DNA of 54,665 nt from Synechococcales cyanobacterium bin2.concoct.b11b12b14.033 (GCA_013298875.1 JAAFJH010000005.1:1-54665), one strand, 5' to 3'; counted from the stretch's first letter, positions 7,994-16,967 are shown. Numbers and translations are program-made. The notes: generated from the sequence alone by a model not told the origin.

Positions 7994-8859
7994 ACAATAT
8001 TCAATCAGAAATTTTTAAGGAAAGTATAAAATTAGCTCTCAGAGAAGATTTAGAGCCATATGGAGATATAACAAGCTTAGCTTTTAAAGATCATTGGACT
8101 AGTGAAAATTTAAAATTAAAAGTCACAGCTCGTCAATCGGCTGGAATAATGAGCGGTTTACAGTTTGCAAGCTGGGTTTATAGTTATTTATGTCCCGAAA
8201 TTAAAATTACTGCCAAAAAACAAAATAGTGAAAGTTTTAAGCCTTGGGATGAGTTAATTGAAATTGAAGGCTCAATTGATTGTATTTTGAAAGGAGAAAG
8301 AATTTTTTTGAACCTCTTACAAAGGGCAATTTCAATTGCAACTTATACTAATCAATTTGTAAAAATCATTGAGCCAAGCTCTAGCAAAATTCTTGATACT
8401 CGTAAAACTACTCCTTGCTGGCGAGAACTGGAAAAAGCAGCTATCCGAGATGGGGGAGGATTTAATCATCGTTATAATTTAGCAACTGGAATTTTAATTA
8501 AAGACAATCATATTGCCGCTTTAGGTGGAGATATTGAATTAGCTTTAAAGTTAGCCATCCAAAAAGCTCCTTATTTAACTAAAATCGAAATTGAAATTGA
8601 TTCTTTAGAGCAATTAGAGAAAATTTTAAATCTGCCGGTTAAATTGAGGCCAGATATTGTCTTATTGGATAATTTTGCGCTGGAAAATCTAGAAAAAGCC
8701 CTAAAATTAATTGATTCAAGCTTATTAACCGAAGTGAGTGGTGGCGTAAGCTTAAATAATATAAAGCAAATTGCTAGTCTAAAACCTGATTTCATTTCAA
8801 TTGGCTCTCTGACACAAAATGCCCCAGCTATTGATATTGGTTTGGATTTTTTGCTTTAA
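7987..8859 (+). CDS. nadC: Nicotinate-nucleotide pyrophosphorylase (carboxylating)
   Basis: NadC converts quinolinate and PRPP to nicotinate mononucleotide, CO2 and pyrophosphate in de novo NAD synthesis. The active-site block ILDTRKTTPCWRELEK is followed by AIRDGGGFNHRYNL and IKDNHI, all diagnostic. The C-terminal barrel shows EIEIDSLEQL, then DIVLLDNF and EVSGGVSL, which bind the phosphate. At 290 residues it is complete. No nadA or nadB is adjacent. The HD hydrolase gene follows after 56 bases on the same strand. Confidence 0.95.
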   Translation: MLNNIQSEIFKESIKLALREDLEPYGDITSLAFKDHWTSENLKLKVTARQSAGIMSGLQFASWVYSYLCPEIKITAKKQNSESFKPWDELIEIEGSIDCILKGERIFLNLLQRAISIATYTNQFVKIIEPSSSKILDTRKTTPCWRELEKAAIRDGGGFNHRYNLATGILIKDNHIAALGGDIELALKLAIQKAPYLTKIEIEIDSLEQLEKILNLPVKLRPDIVLLDNFALENLEKALKLIDSSLLTEVSGGVSLNNIKQIASLKPDFISIGSLTQNAPAIDIGLDFLL

Positions 8860-8915
8860 CTTTTCAAAAAGTGATGAATTGAAGGTAAACTTACAGGTGC
8901 TATTAAATAAATTTT

Positions 8916-9518
8916 ATGTGGGATTCCAGAATTGATGAAGCGATAAAGTTGTCTTCAATTGCACATGATGGCCAATTTAGAAAGGGAAGTAAAATACCCT
9001 ATATTAGTCATCCGGTGGCGGTTGGGCTTTTATTGCAAAAAGTAGGAGCTACTAATGAACAAATTGTGGCTGGCATTTTGCACGATACAATTGAAGATAC
9101 ATATTTACGGCATGAAGATATTGAAGAAAAGTTTGGAACGAAAATTGCTTTTTTAGTGTCAGCTTGCTCTGAAGAAAACCCAAAAGCAGCTTGGCAAGAA
9201 CGTAAAGAAAAAACTTTGATTAGTTTAAAAAACAGTTCCGAAGAAGTTAAATTAATTGTTTGTGCTGATAAATTTCATAATTTGATGTGCATAAAAAAAG
9301 ACTTGCCTGAGGCTGGAGAAGAAAAATTCTGGCAAATCTTTGGTAAAGGACGTGAGCATCAGGCTTGGTATTACCAGGAATTAGCCAAAATTTTTTTAAA
9401 AGATTCAAACCCTGTAGCTATTAATCCGCTTTTTATTAAATTTGCAGAAGAAGTAAAAGACTTTTTTGGGGAAAATAATTTACTTGAAAATAAAAAAAAT
9501 ATTGATAATATAAAATAA
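8916..9518 (+). CDS. HD-domain hydrolase, RSH/MESH1-like
   Basis: This 200-residue protein is an HD-family metal phosphohydrolase close to the ppGpp-hydrolase half of RelA/SpoT and to stand-alone MESH1-type enzymes. The metal ligands are H32 (PYISHP), H56-D57 (ILHDTIEDT) and D118 (VCADKFHNL). The GQFRKGSKIPYISHP entry is typical of the group. There is no synthetase, TGS or ACT domain. It may remove (p)ppGpp or another nucleotide; this is inferred from the family. Its stop codon overlaps the gshB start by one base (TAATG), so the two genes are translationally coupled. Confidence 0.8.
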   Translation: MWDSRIDEAIKLSSIAHDGQFRKGSKIPYISHPVAVGLLLQKVGATNEQIVAGILHDTIEDTYLRHEDIEEKFGTKIAFLVSACSEENPKAAWQERKEKTLISLKNSSEEVKLIVCADKFHNLMCIKKDLPEAGEEKFWQIFGKGREHQAWYYQELAKIFLKDSNPVAINPLFIKFAEEVKDFFGENNLLENKKNIDNIK

Positions 9519-10459
9519 TGCAACATATATTTATTATTGACCCCTTTGAAGGTCTGAAGCCAAATCATGATTCGAGTTTAGCTTTAATGAAAGCTGCCTT
9601 ATTAAAAAAACATTCGGTTTGGCAAGCTGAATTACAAGATATTAACTGGTCTGAAAACTCTTTAATTATTTCTACCAAACTGGTTTTACTGGAAAATAAT
9701 AAATTAGTAGTTTCTGATGAAAGCAAAAAATTCAATTTAAGCCGTAAGTCTGAATTTCCTTGGCTTTTAGTTTGGATGAGGAAAGACCCGCCCATCGATG
9801 AAAAATATATTAGAGTTTGTCAATTATTAAGGCTATCGGTTTTTCCAGTTATTAATAATCCAAATTCATTATTAAATTGCGACGAGAAATTATTTGCCCT
9901 CGAATTCCCGGATTTAATACCCAAAACCCATATCAGCCAAGATATAAATGAAATTAAAAACTTAGTTTTAGAAAAAGAAATTTTAATTGCTAAACCAATT
10001 GGCGGAAAAGCTGGCGAGGGCATTTTAGCTTTGAAGGCGGAAGATAAAAACTTAAGCTCTTTAATCGAATTGATGACTGAACGAGGAAACAAAAGTATTA
10101 TTGTCCAGGAATATTTAGCTAAAGCTACCGAAGGAGATAAAAGAATATTTTTATTAGCCGGAGAACCGATTGGAGCTTTGCTTCGTATACCACGTGCGGA
10201 TGATTATAGGGCGAATATGGCAGCTGGTGGTTCGGTTGCTAAAACAAGCCTAAGTGCTAAAGATTTAGAAATTTGCCAAAAGCTAAAACCGCGCTTACTT
10301 GAATTGAAGCTTAATTTGGTTGGTTTAGATATTATTGATGAAAAGCTGACAGAAATTAATATTACTAGTCCAACTTGTTTGGAAGAAATTTCGGAGTTAA
10401 ATAATTCTGATTTGGCTAAGCAAATAATTAATTGGAGCGAAAATTTAGCGACTTCGTAA
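9518..10459 (+). CDS. gshB: Glutathione synthase
   Basis: GshB joins gamma-glutamylcysteine and glycine using ATP. The N-terminus IIDPFEGLKPNHDSS is the classic start (the family has D-P-x-x-x-x-x-x-x-D-S). The ATP-grasp part shows LIAKPIGGKAGEGIL, then IVQEYLAKATEGDKRIFLL and the glycine-rich loop MAAGGSVAKTSL. The C-terminus INITSPTCLEEI provides the metal site. At 313 residues it is full length. Glutathione synthesis fits a cyanobacterium-related, oxygen-exposed lineage. gshA is not in the window. Confidence 0.93.
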   Translation: MQHIFIIDPFEGLKPNHDSSLALMKAALLKKHSVWQAELQDINWSENSLIISTKLVLLENNKLVVSDESKKFNLSRKSEFPWLLVWMRKDPPIDEKYIRVCQLLRLSVFPVINNPNSLLNCDEKLFALEFPDLIPKTHISQDINEIKNLVLEKEILIAKPIGGKAGEGILALKAEDKNLSSLIELMTERGNKSIIVQEYLAKATEGDKRIFLLAGEPIGALLRIPRADDYRANMAAGGSVAKTSLSAKDLEICQKLKPRLLELKLNLVGLDIIDEKLTEINITSPTCLEEISELNNSDLAKQIINWSENLATS

Positions 10460-10484
10460 AATAATATAAACTTGTAAAAAATAT

Positions 10485-11249
10485 TTAATTTAGTAATATT
10501 TGTGCATAAAAATAGGCTCCCCACAAGGCTAAATTTGGCTCAATTTGTTTTTTTTCTGGCAGGTTAAAATAATTATTATCCGCGAATAACTTCGACCAGC
10601 CGCCAGTAATAATTAATTGGCCAGGTACATATTTATTTAAAGCCAGCTGAAATGAATTAATCAAAGACTTTAATAAATAAACCTGTCCTTCACAGATGGC
10701 TCCTTTCATGCTTTTTGGCGGTGATAATGCAAAACAATATTCAATAAACTCTAATTCAGTAATTAAACCTAAACTAGTTGTAAACTGCTTCATAGCTTTA
10801 AAAGAGGTGGTTATACCAGGCATAATTAAGCTCTCTTTCAATTTATAATTTTGCTTTTTCGTCTCATATTCAAGCAAAGACCAAGTATTACAAGTTCCCA
10901 AATCAAAAACCCCAACTGATTGGGCGGGATAAGTTTTAATTGCTCCAATCAAATTACAAATCCGGTCAGCTCCCATTTCGGGGTACAAATCAAATAGTCC
11001 AAACTTTTCAGTGGCCAAGTTTTTATCAAAGAAGTAAAAGTTTGTTTCATTCTCAAATAAAAAATTTAAATCTGGTCTTACGCTAATAATCAGGCAATTC
11101 ACATTCAGTAAATTCAATTTTAACTTTTCAAGGCTTTCTTGATTAGATCTAACTTTTTTTACTTTTAATAATTTATTATTTTCAAAAACTGCTAAGCAAG
11201 CATTACTACTCCCTAATAAAAGTATTTGGTGGTTTATTTCATCATTCAT
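10485..11249 (-). CDS. coaX: Type III pantothenate kinase
   Basis: CoaX phosphorylates pantothenate, the first step of coenzyme A synthesis. Family motifs are MGADRICNLIGA (about residues 92-103), GVFDLGTCNTWSL (phosphate-binding DxGT type) and PGITTSFKAM. LIITGGWSKLF completes the ASKHA fold. The first strand is degenerate (LLGSSNACLAVF instead of a D-x-G-N-T motif), which is unusual and may weaken ATP binding. At 254 residues the length is normal. It follows hisA with an 11-base gap in the rpmG-regulator-hisA-coaX run. panD elsewhere in the window serves the same pathway. Confidence 0.8.
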   Translation of the reverse strand: MNDEINHQILLLGSSNACLAVFENNKLLKVKKVRSNQESLEKLKLNLLNVNCLIISVRPDLNFLFENETNFYFFDKNLATEKFGLFDLYPEMGADRICNLIGAIKTYPAQSVGVFDLGTCNTWSLLEYETKKQNYKLKESLIMPGITTSFKAMKQFTTSLGLITELEFIEYCFALSPPKSMKGAICEGQVYLLKSLINSFQLALNKYVPGQLIITGGWSKLFADNNYFNLPEKKQIEPNLALWGAYFYAQILLN

Positions 11250-11260
11250 AAACTTTAGGG

Positions 11261-11992
11261 TTAAAAGCTTAAAATAGATTGAGCTTCTCCAAATGAAAAA
11301 ATCTTTTCGTAAAGAGCCTTCCCGGAAATTATTCCCTCTAAATTAGGTGTTTCAGCAATTTGGCTTTTAACTGATCTCAGGTCATTTAAGCAAGAAACGC
11401 CACCCGACAAAATACATTTCATTTGCGGAAAAGCCTTGCAAAGCTCAATTGCACCTGTTAAGTCGGGTCCTTGTAATAAGCCATCTTTGGTTATATCAGT
11501 ATAAATAAAACGTGCTAAACCAAATTTGCTTAATCTATTTAATAATTCTTCCGTGGTCAATTCACTTTCTTCAAGCCAACCTTCAACTGATACCTTTCCA
11601 TCTCGGGCATCTAGTGCCAAAATAATCCGATTTGTATAAGTATTTAAAGCTCTAATCATCAAATCTGGCTCTTTAACTGCGGCAGTTCCTAAAATTGCTA
11701 ATCTGACGCCAAGCTCAAATAATTGTTCTAAGCTTTCCCAAGACCTAATTCCTCCCCCAAATTGAACCTGCAAGCCGCTCGCTAAAATTTCATCTAAAGC
11801 TTTTAAATTAACTAATTTGCCTTCTTTCGCTCCATCCAAATCAACGACATGAATTCGGGAAACACCTTCGTTAACCCAATATTTTGACCATTCAAGCGGT
11901 GAACCATAATCAGTTACTTTCTGATAATCGCCTTTAGACAAGCGAACGACTCTTCCATCTAAAATATCAATTGAAGGAATAAGATCAATCAT
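11261..11992 (-). CDS. hisA: ProFAR isomerase (HisA)
   Basis: HisA opens the ribose ring of ProFAR in the fourth step of histidine synthesis. It is a (beta/alpha)8 barrel with catalytic aspartates in the strand 1 motif IPSIDILDGRVVRL (D9) and in TDITKDGL (about residue 170). Phosphate-binding loops show QFGGGIRS and CILSGGVSC. At 243 residues it is complete. It overlaps the end of the response-regulator gene by 8 bases. hisI and hisH are nearby but not adjacent, so the histidine pathway is scattered. Confidence 0.95.
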   Translation of the reverse strand: MIDLIPSIDILDGRVVRLSKGDYQKVTDYGSPLEWSKYWVNEGVSRIHVVDLDGAKEGKLVNLKALDEILASGLQVQFGGGIRSWESLEQLFELGVRLAILGTAAVKEPDLMIRALNTYTNRIILALDARDGKVSVEGWLEESELTTEELLNRLSKFGLARFIYTDITKDGLLQGPDLTGAIELCKAFPQMKCILSGGVSCLNDLRSVKSQIAETPNLEGIISGKALYEKIFSFGEAQSILSF

Positions 11993-12737
11993 CTGAAAAT
12001 CCTTCAGGCACTAATTGATAACCTTTTCCGTATATAGTACGAATATATTTTTTTGCTTTGCCATTTTCAGCTTCTGCAATAGCTTCATCGCTTTCAATTC
12101 TTTGTCTTAAGTGGCGAATATGTACCCGAATAGTTTCAATATCATCATCAGGCGAATAACCCCAAATATCATGTAAAAGCTGATTGGGCGAGACTGTTTT
12201 ACCCAAATTTTGCATTAAGCAGTATAAAATTTCAAATTCAATCGGGGTAAACCTTAATACTTTATTGCCTAATTTAGCTTCTCGACTTTCAGGTATTAAA
12301 GTTATATCGCCAGAATGTAATATTTCATTTGGTAAATTAAAATTATTTTCTTCTTTTTTATCTCTTGGTATTCGCCTGAGAAGAGCTTTGACCCTAGCTA
12401 ATAATTCGCCAACCTCAAAAGGTTTGGTTAAATAATCGTCAGTTCCTGCATCAAAACCAGTAATTTTGTCATCAACGCGCGACATGGCAGTTAGCATTAA
12501 AATTGGTAAATTTTTATTACGCTTATCGGCTCTAAGCTGCTGGCAAGCGGTAAAACCATCCAGCTTCGGAAGCATAATATCTAATATAATTAAATCTGGG
12601 CTTTCCTGATTACTTAAAGCAATACCTTTAATAGCGTCTTCGGCCACAATTACTTTATAGCCTTGAATTTCCAGATTAACTCTAATTAGCTCAACTATAG
12701 ATGGATCATCATCTACAACTAATATTTTTTCGCTCAT
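11985..12737 (-). CDS. OmpR/RpaB-family response regulator
   Basis: The receiver domain (residues 1-120) has the acidic pocket D9-D10-D11, the phospho-acceptor D53 (LIILDIMLP) and K105 (DDYLTKPF). The C-terminal winged helix (about 140-240) ends with IRTIYGKGYQLVPEG. The combination GFTACQQLRADKR, GTDDYLTKPFEVGELLARV and ETIRVHIRHLRQRIE resembles the cyanobacterial RpaB/Ycf27 group. No sensor kinase gene is adjacent, again as in RpaB. It is translationally coupled to hisA by overlap and lies 14 bases after rpmG. Target genes are unknown. Confidence 0.88.
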   Translation of the reverse strand: MSEKILVVDDDPSIVELIRVNLEIQGYKVIVAEDAIKGIALSNQESPDLIILDIMLPKLDGFTACQQLRADKRNKNLPILMLTAMSRVDDKITGFDAGTDDYLTKPFEVGELLARVKALLRRIPRDKKEENNFNLPNEILHSGDITLIPESREAKLGNKVLRFTPIEFEILYCLMQNLGKTVSPNQLLHDIWGYSPDDDIETIRVHIRHLRQRIESDEAIAEAENGKAKKYIRTIYGKGYQLVPEGFSDD

Positions 12738-12751
12738 TGTATAAAAAGTAA

Positions 12752-12940
12752 TTACTTAGTTTCAGTATGCTCGGTATAAGCTTTTTTATATCGATTATAC
12801 TTTTTAAGTTTTAATTTAGCAGTAGTGTTTTTTTTATTTTTTTCTGTCCAATAGATTGAAGGTGGATAAGAATTACCATCGGTTCCAGCTTCTTTGTCTA
12901 TTAATTTGATGACTATACGATCAGTTTTTTTCTTAGCCAT
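12752..12940 (-). CDS. rpmG: 50S ribosomal protein L33
   Basis: This 62-residue basic protein matches L33: MAKKKTDRIVIKL at the start, YWTEKNKKNTTAKLKLKKYN in the middle and a C-terminal ETK. L33 sits at the E site of the large subunit. It has none of the four zinc-binding cysteines of the C+ type, so it is a zinc-independent (C-) form. An insertion of about 8 residues (DKEAGTDGNSYPPS) precedes the conserved core. It is the first gene of a four-gene minus-strand run leading into the response regulator. Confidence 0.88.
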   Translation of the reverse strand: MAKKKTDRIVIKLIDKEAGTDGNSYPPSIYWTEKNKKNTTAKLKLKKYNRYKKAYTEHTETK

Positions 12941-13064
12941 AATACTATTTTTAGTGAGCTTAATAAATTTATCAAAGATAATAAAAATAACATAAAAATC
13001 AGTATATTAGCAAAATTAAAAACTTTCAAATATACAAGCTATATTAAAAAACCCAGTTTATTTA

Positions 13065-13421
13065 CTAATATTTATCCGTAAAGTCAACTTGCTGAAAAAA
13101 ACAATTTGTTTGTCCAGTATGGCAAGCTGGCCCAATTTGATTAATTAATAGTAATAAAGTATCTCCGTCGCAATCTAAATACATTTGTTGTAAAAACTGA
13201 AAATGCCCTGAAGTTTCTCCTTTAAGCCAAATTTTTCGCCGAGAACGAGACCAATAATGCACTTTGCCAGTTTCTAAAGTTCTATTTAAAGATTCTTGAT
13301 TCATATAAGCTAACATCAAAATTTCTTTCGTTTCAATTGATTGAGCGATAGCAGGAATTAAACCATTTTCACCGAATTTAATTTGCTCACCTAAACTTTG
13401 AATAGAAATAATTTGATTCAT
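13065..13421 (-). CDS. hisI: Phosphoribosyl-AMP cyclohydrolase
   Basis: HisI hydrolyses the purine ring of phosphoribosyl-AMP in the third step of histidine synthesis. Hallmarks are LMLAYMNQESL, then HYWSRSRRKIWLKGETSGH and the metal-binding LDCDGDTLL with the later GPACHTGQTNCFF (zinc cysteines). At 118 residues it is the monofunctional cyclohydrolase; no HisE domain is attached. It is transcribed alone. Confidence 0.95.
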   Translation of the reverse strand: MNQIISIQSLGEQIKFGENGLIPAIAQSIETKEILMLAYMNQESLNRTLETGKVHYWSRSRRKIWLKGETSGHFQFLQQMYLDCDGDTLLLLINQIGPACHTGQTNCFFQQVDFTDKY

Positions 13422-13467
13422 AATTTATCAGAAAGAAAGTTTTAGCAGTTTATAATAAGGCTTATTA

Positions 13468-14058
13468 GTGCCAGATCACAAGTTTATGAGTTTAAAACAA
13501 GAAATTGAAGTTATTTTATTTTGGAAAAGCCAAGCCCTTTCAATCAATCAGATGTCCAATCTTTTAAATTCAAATCCGAAAGAAATCAAAAGTACCTTAA
13601 TGGATTTAGTACGTGAATATGAGCTGAGAGACAGTGGTTTACAAATAAATTTTAAAGATAATGGTTATATTTTAGAACCCAGAGACCAGTTTAATTATTT
13701 AGCCGAAAATCTTTTGCCAGTCAATTTGAAATTAAGTATTTTGCGTACTTTAGCTTTAATTGCCCTTAAAGAACCAGTCAAACAAAATTTAATTATTCAA
13801 GTTCGTGGCTCAGCTGCTTATGAGCATATTAAAGAGTTAATGGATAAAGGTTGGTTAACCAAAGAACCAGTTGGAGCAACTTTTATTTTAAAAACAACTA
13901 ATGACTTTAGAAAATACTTTAAATTATCTGAAAGTGGCGATGAATTAAAAGCGAAACTGCAAAAAATTATTGAAGAAGCGGAAAAAGCTCAAACACAAGA
14001 AGCAGATGAATTAATTGATAATTTGAATATATTTGAATGTACAGAATTAAGTGTTTAA
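13468..14058 (+). CDS. scpB: Segregation and condensation protein B
   Basis: ScpB dimers bind the kleisin ScpA of the SMC complex for chromosome segregation. The protein has tandem winged-helix domains: SLKQEIEVILFWKSQALSIN opens the first, and LSILRTLALIALKEPVKQNL opens the second, followed by RGSAAYEHIKELMDKGWL, which is the ScpB signature. At 196 residues it is normal. Translation may begin at GTG 13468 or at ATG 13486 (MSLKQ); the latter matches the usual start better. The C-terminus is charged. scpA is not in the window. Confidence 0.85.
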   Translation: MPDHKFMSLKQEIEVILFWKSQALSINQMSNLLNSNPKEIKSTLMDLVREYELRDSGLQINFKDNGYILEPRDQFNYLAENLLPVNLKLSILRTLALIALKEPVKQNLIIQVRGSAAYEHIKELMDKGWLTKEPVGATFILKTTNDFRKYFKLSESGDELKAKLQKIIEEAEKAQTQEADELIDNLNIFECTELSV

Positions 14059-14073
14059 TAAAAAGTCACGACT

Positions 14074-14144
14074 AATTACTAGAATTTTCATAAATGTCTG
14101 TCATTGGCTTGTCTCATTGAGTTGGCAGATAAATTAATTATTTC
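14074..14144. repeat. Relic copy of the purL 3' end
   Basis: These 71 bases match 14737-14807 at 65 positions without gaps. On the minus strand this copy reads IINLSANSMRQANDRHL and stop, the end of PurL, followed by the start MKILVI of the next gene. It is therefore a fossil purL end lying about 660 bases beyond the true one. The two copies bracket the small genes at 14189 and 14434. Confidence 0.9.
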
Positions 14145-14188
14145 AGGGTATAATCTAATTAGTAAATTTATGCTTTAAAGATTTTATT

Positions 14189-14458
14189 ATGCAAGCAGAT
14201 TATCAATTTTGGGTATTAGTAGGAAGCCAAATTTTATCAGCTGGAGCTTTATTCCTACAGTTAAATAATAAAATTGATTCTAAATTTGATTCTCTTGCCA
14301 AAGAAGTAACCGAAATAAAAATTGAACAAGCAAAACAAAGTGGAGAAATTCACAGACTTGGCGATAAAGTTGATCATTTAAACCAGAGAATTGATTTTGT
14401 TTATAATCTTCTTCCAATGCCAAAACTAGCTATTCAAGTCCCCGTGCAAGATAGTTGA
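14189..14458 (+). CDS. Small membrane-anchored coiled-coil protein
   Basis: This 89-residue protein has one N-terminal membrane helix (FWVLVGSQILSAGALFLQL, residues 7-25) followed by a heptad-rich helix (residues 28-72: KIDSKFDSLAKEVTEIKIEQ, then LGDKVDHLNQRIDFVYNLL). Its build matches the tandem proteins at 22264 and 22590. A TATAAT at about 14150 could be its -10 box. Its 3' end overlaps the convergent gene at 14434 by 25 bases. It lies inside the segment bordered by the purL-end duplication. Function unknown. Confidence 0.6.
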   Translation: MQADYQFWVLVGSQILSAGALFLQLNNKIDSKFDSLAKEVTEIKIEQAKQSGEIHRLGDKVDHLNQRIDFVYNLLPMPKLAIQVPVQDS

Positions 14459-14754
14459 AAATACTTTTTTAAAAAAATTATTATTTCGCCAATAAGTACC
14501 CATAAACTCATCAATCCAGCGGAAATAATAAAATTAGAAATAAATGGAAATTTTTCTTCTTCAATCTTTGATTTTAAGTATTCTCTAAAAGGTTGTACTG
14601 ACAAAAACAAAATGCAAATAACCATAGGAAAATTTAATACTAAATATCTAATATTCTCGCAACCCACGTTTCCACAAAGCAAAAAATAAAATGACCCAAC
14701 GATAGGCCACAAAAAACCGGCAATCAAACCAGCAACAATTACTAGAATCTTCAT
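14434..14754 (-). CDS. Small three-helix membrane protein
   Basis: This 106-residue hydrophobic protein has about three membrane helices: residues 2-22 (ILVIVAGLIAGFLWPIVGSF), about 37-56 (LVLNFPMVICILFLSV) and about 75-95 (FIISAGLMSLWVLIGEIIIF). I do not recognise the family. Its ATG overlaps the purL stop (ATGA), so it would be translated after purL, yet its first codons are part of the duplicated purL-end block. It was therefore probably joined to purL by the duplication or insertion. It overlaps the convergent gene at 14189 at the 3' ends. Confidence 0.55.
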   Translation of the reverse strand: MKILVIVAGLIAGFLWPIVGSFYFLLCGNVGCENIRYLVLNFPMVICILFLSVQPFREYLKSKIEEEKFPFISNFIISAGLMSLWVLIGEIIIFLKKYFQLSCTGT

Positions 14755-14807
14755 AAATGTCTATCATTGGCTTGCTTCATTGAGTCAGCAGATAAATTAA
14801 TTATTTC
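14737..14807. repeat. Functional purL 3' end, second copy of the 71-bp repeat
   Basis: This block covers the last purL codons (NLSADSMKQANDRHL) and the first codons of the gene at 14434. It is the intact partner of the relic at 14074-14144, with six mismatches and no gaps. Confidence 0.9.
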
Positions 14808-16967
14808 CTCTGAATTTTCAGAATTATTATTTAGTTTGACGATTAATTGCGAATTACTTATTACTTTGCCAATTTTCTCAATTTTGAGCTTTTCTGATGA
14901 TTCAAACTCCATGAATTCGGCGGCTGTAATTAAAGCTCTACTTTGGGATTCCCCAATTAAACAAGAATCTAATCTTAAACTAATATCTTTATTAAGGTTA
15001 ATTTCTGCTCCCAAAGACTTATTTGCGGAATTCATGACCGACTCCATTAAAGTTAATAAAAGTCCATTTTCGCTTAAATCATGGGCGGAGTGAATATAAC
15101 CTTTATTGATTTGCTCAATTAGAAATTCATATAAAGCTTTTTCTTTATTCCAGTCTAGCTTTGGACAGTCAATTTCATTAAAAGTTTCTCCAACTAGCCA
15201 AATATTATCGCCCGCATTTTTAAAACTAATACTAGGCGACTTTTGATAATCCTCAACCACTCCGACTATTCCAATAACTGGTGTTGGTAAAATCTGCTGG
15301 CCATCAGCAAACTCATTATACAAGCTAACGTTTCCACCGGTTACCGCAATTTCTAATTCCCTACAAGCACTAGCAATGCCTTTAACACTTTCTTGCAAAA
15401 ACCAAAACGATTCTGGCTTTTCAGGATTGCCAAAGTTTAAATTATTGGTAATTGCCAAAGCTGTTCCACCAATACAAGCTATATTCCGGGCGGCTTCCGC
15501 TACCGCAATTTGTGAACCCAAAAATGGATTTGATTTAACATAATGAGGGTTTCCATCTACGCTAACTGCCAAACCACGTTTTGAATACTTACCGTCTGGC
15601 TTTTTTAAACGTAAAAGGGCAGCACTGGCCATACCCGGTTTTAAAATAGTATTTAATTGTACTTCTTGGTCAAATTGCTTATATATCCAAGCTCTCGAAC
15701 AACCATTGTCTGAACTTAATATACTTAAAGCTAGTTTTTCGATAATTTCTTTTTTAGGCTCTAAATCTGGTTTTCCGAGTATATTAACCGTATTTTTAGG
15801 AGCCATTGCTTCCCGCATATAAATTGGTGCTTGGTCCGTTAAAGCTTTAGGCGGCACTTCCACTACTTTCTGTCCGTGATGATAAATACTAACTAGTTTA
15901 GTGTCGGTAACTTTCCCAATCACCACAGCAGGCAGATTATGCTTTTCAAAAATTTTAATTAATTCGTCTTGTGTGCCTTGCTTAGCAACTAAAAGCATTC
16001 TTTCCTGCGATTCTGAAAGTAAATATTCATGAGTTTCTAATTTACCTCTGGTTGGCACTAAATCCAAATTAACTTCAAAACCAACCTCCCCTTTGGCACT
16101 CATTTCCGTAAAGGCACAAGTTAAACCAGCCGCTCCCATATCTTGTGATGCCACAACAAAACCAGTTTTAAAAGCCTCTAAACACCCTTCAATTAATAAT
16201 TTACCCAAAAAAGGATCACCAATTTGCACAGCTGGTCTGTTTTTATTGCTCTTTTCAGTTAGTCCGCTACTAGCAAAAGCTGCACCACCCAGCCCATCTT
16301 TCCCTGTTTCAGAGCCGACATAAATGATTGGATTTCCTATACCCATTGCCCCAGACGGAATTGGATTTTCTGTTTCTAATAAACCAATACACATAGCATT
16401 GACGAGCGGATTTTCTTTATAACTATCATCAAAATATAATTGCCCACCAATTGTAGGTATGCCAGTACAGTTGCCATAATGGCCAATCCCAGCAATTGCA
16501 TTTGTGAGTAAATAATAAGACTTTTCGTCCGTTGGAGAACCAAAAGACAAACTATTTAAAAAAGCAATTGGCCTGGCACCGAGGGTTAAAATATCTCGCA
16601 AAATTCCGCCTGCCCCAGTAGCTGCACCTTGAAAAGGCTCAATCGCAGTTGGTCTATTATGCGATTCAATTTTAAACGCAATTTTAATTCCTTCTTCAAC
16701 ATCAATAATACCGGCATTCTCACCAGGCCCCGCCAAGATTTTAACTTTTGGGCTAGTGGTCGGAAAAAGTTTTAGAAGGGGTTTTGAATTTTTATAAGCA
16801 CAATGTTCTGACCACATAGCACCAAACATATAAATTTCATTTTCATTCGGTTCACGCTCTAAAAGCTTGACAATCAATTCATATTCATAAGTTGATAGTT
16901 TAGCCTTACTTAATATATTTCTAAGTTTTAGCTTTTCAGATTTGTCGAGCGTAAAGCTTCTATCCAT
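14751..16967 (-). CDS. purL: Phosphoribosylformylglycinamidine synthase subunit PurL
   Basis: PurL converts FGAR to FGAM with ATP and ammonia in de novo purine synthesis, working with PurQ and PurS in lineages that have the small form. At 738 residues this is the small PurL. Motifs include MWSEHCAYKNSKP, then GPGENAGIID, ESHNRPTAIEPFQGAATGAG and GLTCAFTEMSAKG. The second half repeats the AIRS-like fold (NNLNFGNPEKPESFW, AVTGGNVSLYNE). Its start overlaps the SprT-like gene by 8 bases and its stop overlaps the small membrane gene. The 3' end is duplicated at 14074-14144. Confidence 0.95.
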   Translation of the reverse strand: MDRSFTLDKSEKLKLRNILSKAKLSTYEYELIVKLLEREPNENEIYMFGAMWSEHCAYKNSKPLLKLFPTTSPKVKILAGPGENAGIIDVEEGIKIAFKIESHNRPTAIEPFQGAATGAGGILRDILTLGARPIAFLNSLSFGSPTDEKSYYLLTNAIAGIGHYGNCTGIPTIGGQLYFDDSYKENPLVNAMCIGLLETENPIPSGAMGIGNPIIYVGSETGKDGLGGAAFASSGLTEKSNKNRPAVQIGDPFLGKLLIEGCLEAFKTGFVVASQDMGAAGLTCAFTEMSAKGEVGFEVNLDLVPTRGKLETHEYLLSESQERMLLVAKQGTQDELIKIFEKHNLPAVVIGKVTDTKLVSIYHHGQKVVEVPPKALTDQAPIYMREAMAPKNTVNILGKPDLEPKKEIIEKLALSILSSDNGCSRAWIYKQFDQEVQLNTILKPGMASAALLRLKKPDGKYSKRGLAVSVDGNPHYVKSNPFLGSQIAVAEAARNIACIGGTALAITNNLNFGNPEKPESFWFLQESVKGIASACRELEIAVTGGNVSLYNEFADGQQILPTPVIGIVGVVEDYQKSPSISFKNAGDNIWLVGETFNEIDCPKLDWNKEKALYEFLIEQINKGYIHSAHDLSENGLLLTLMESVMNSANKSLGAEINLNKDISLRLDSCLIGESQSRALITAAEFMEFESSEKLKIEKIGKVISNSQLIVKLNNNSENSEEIINLSADSMKQANDRHL

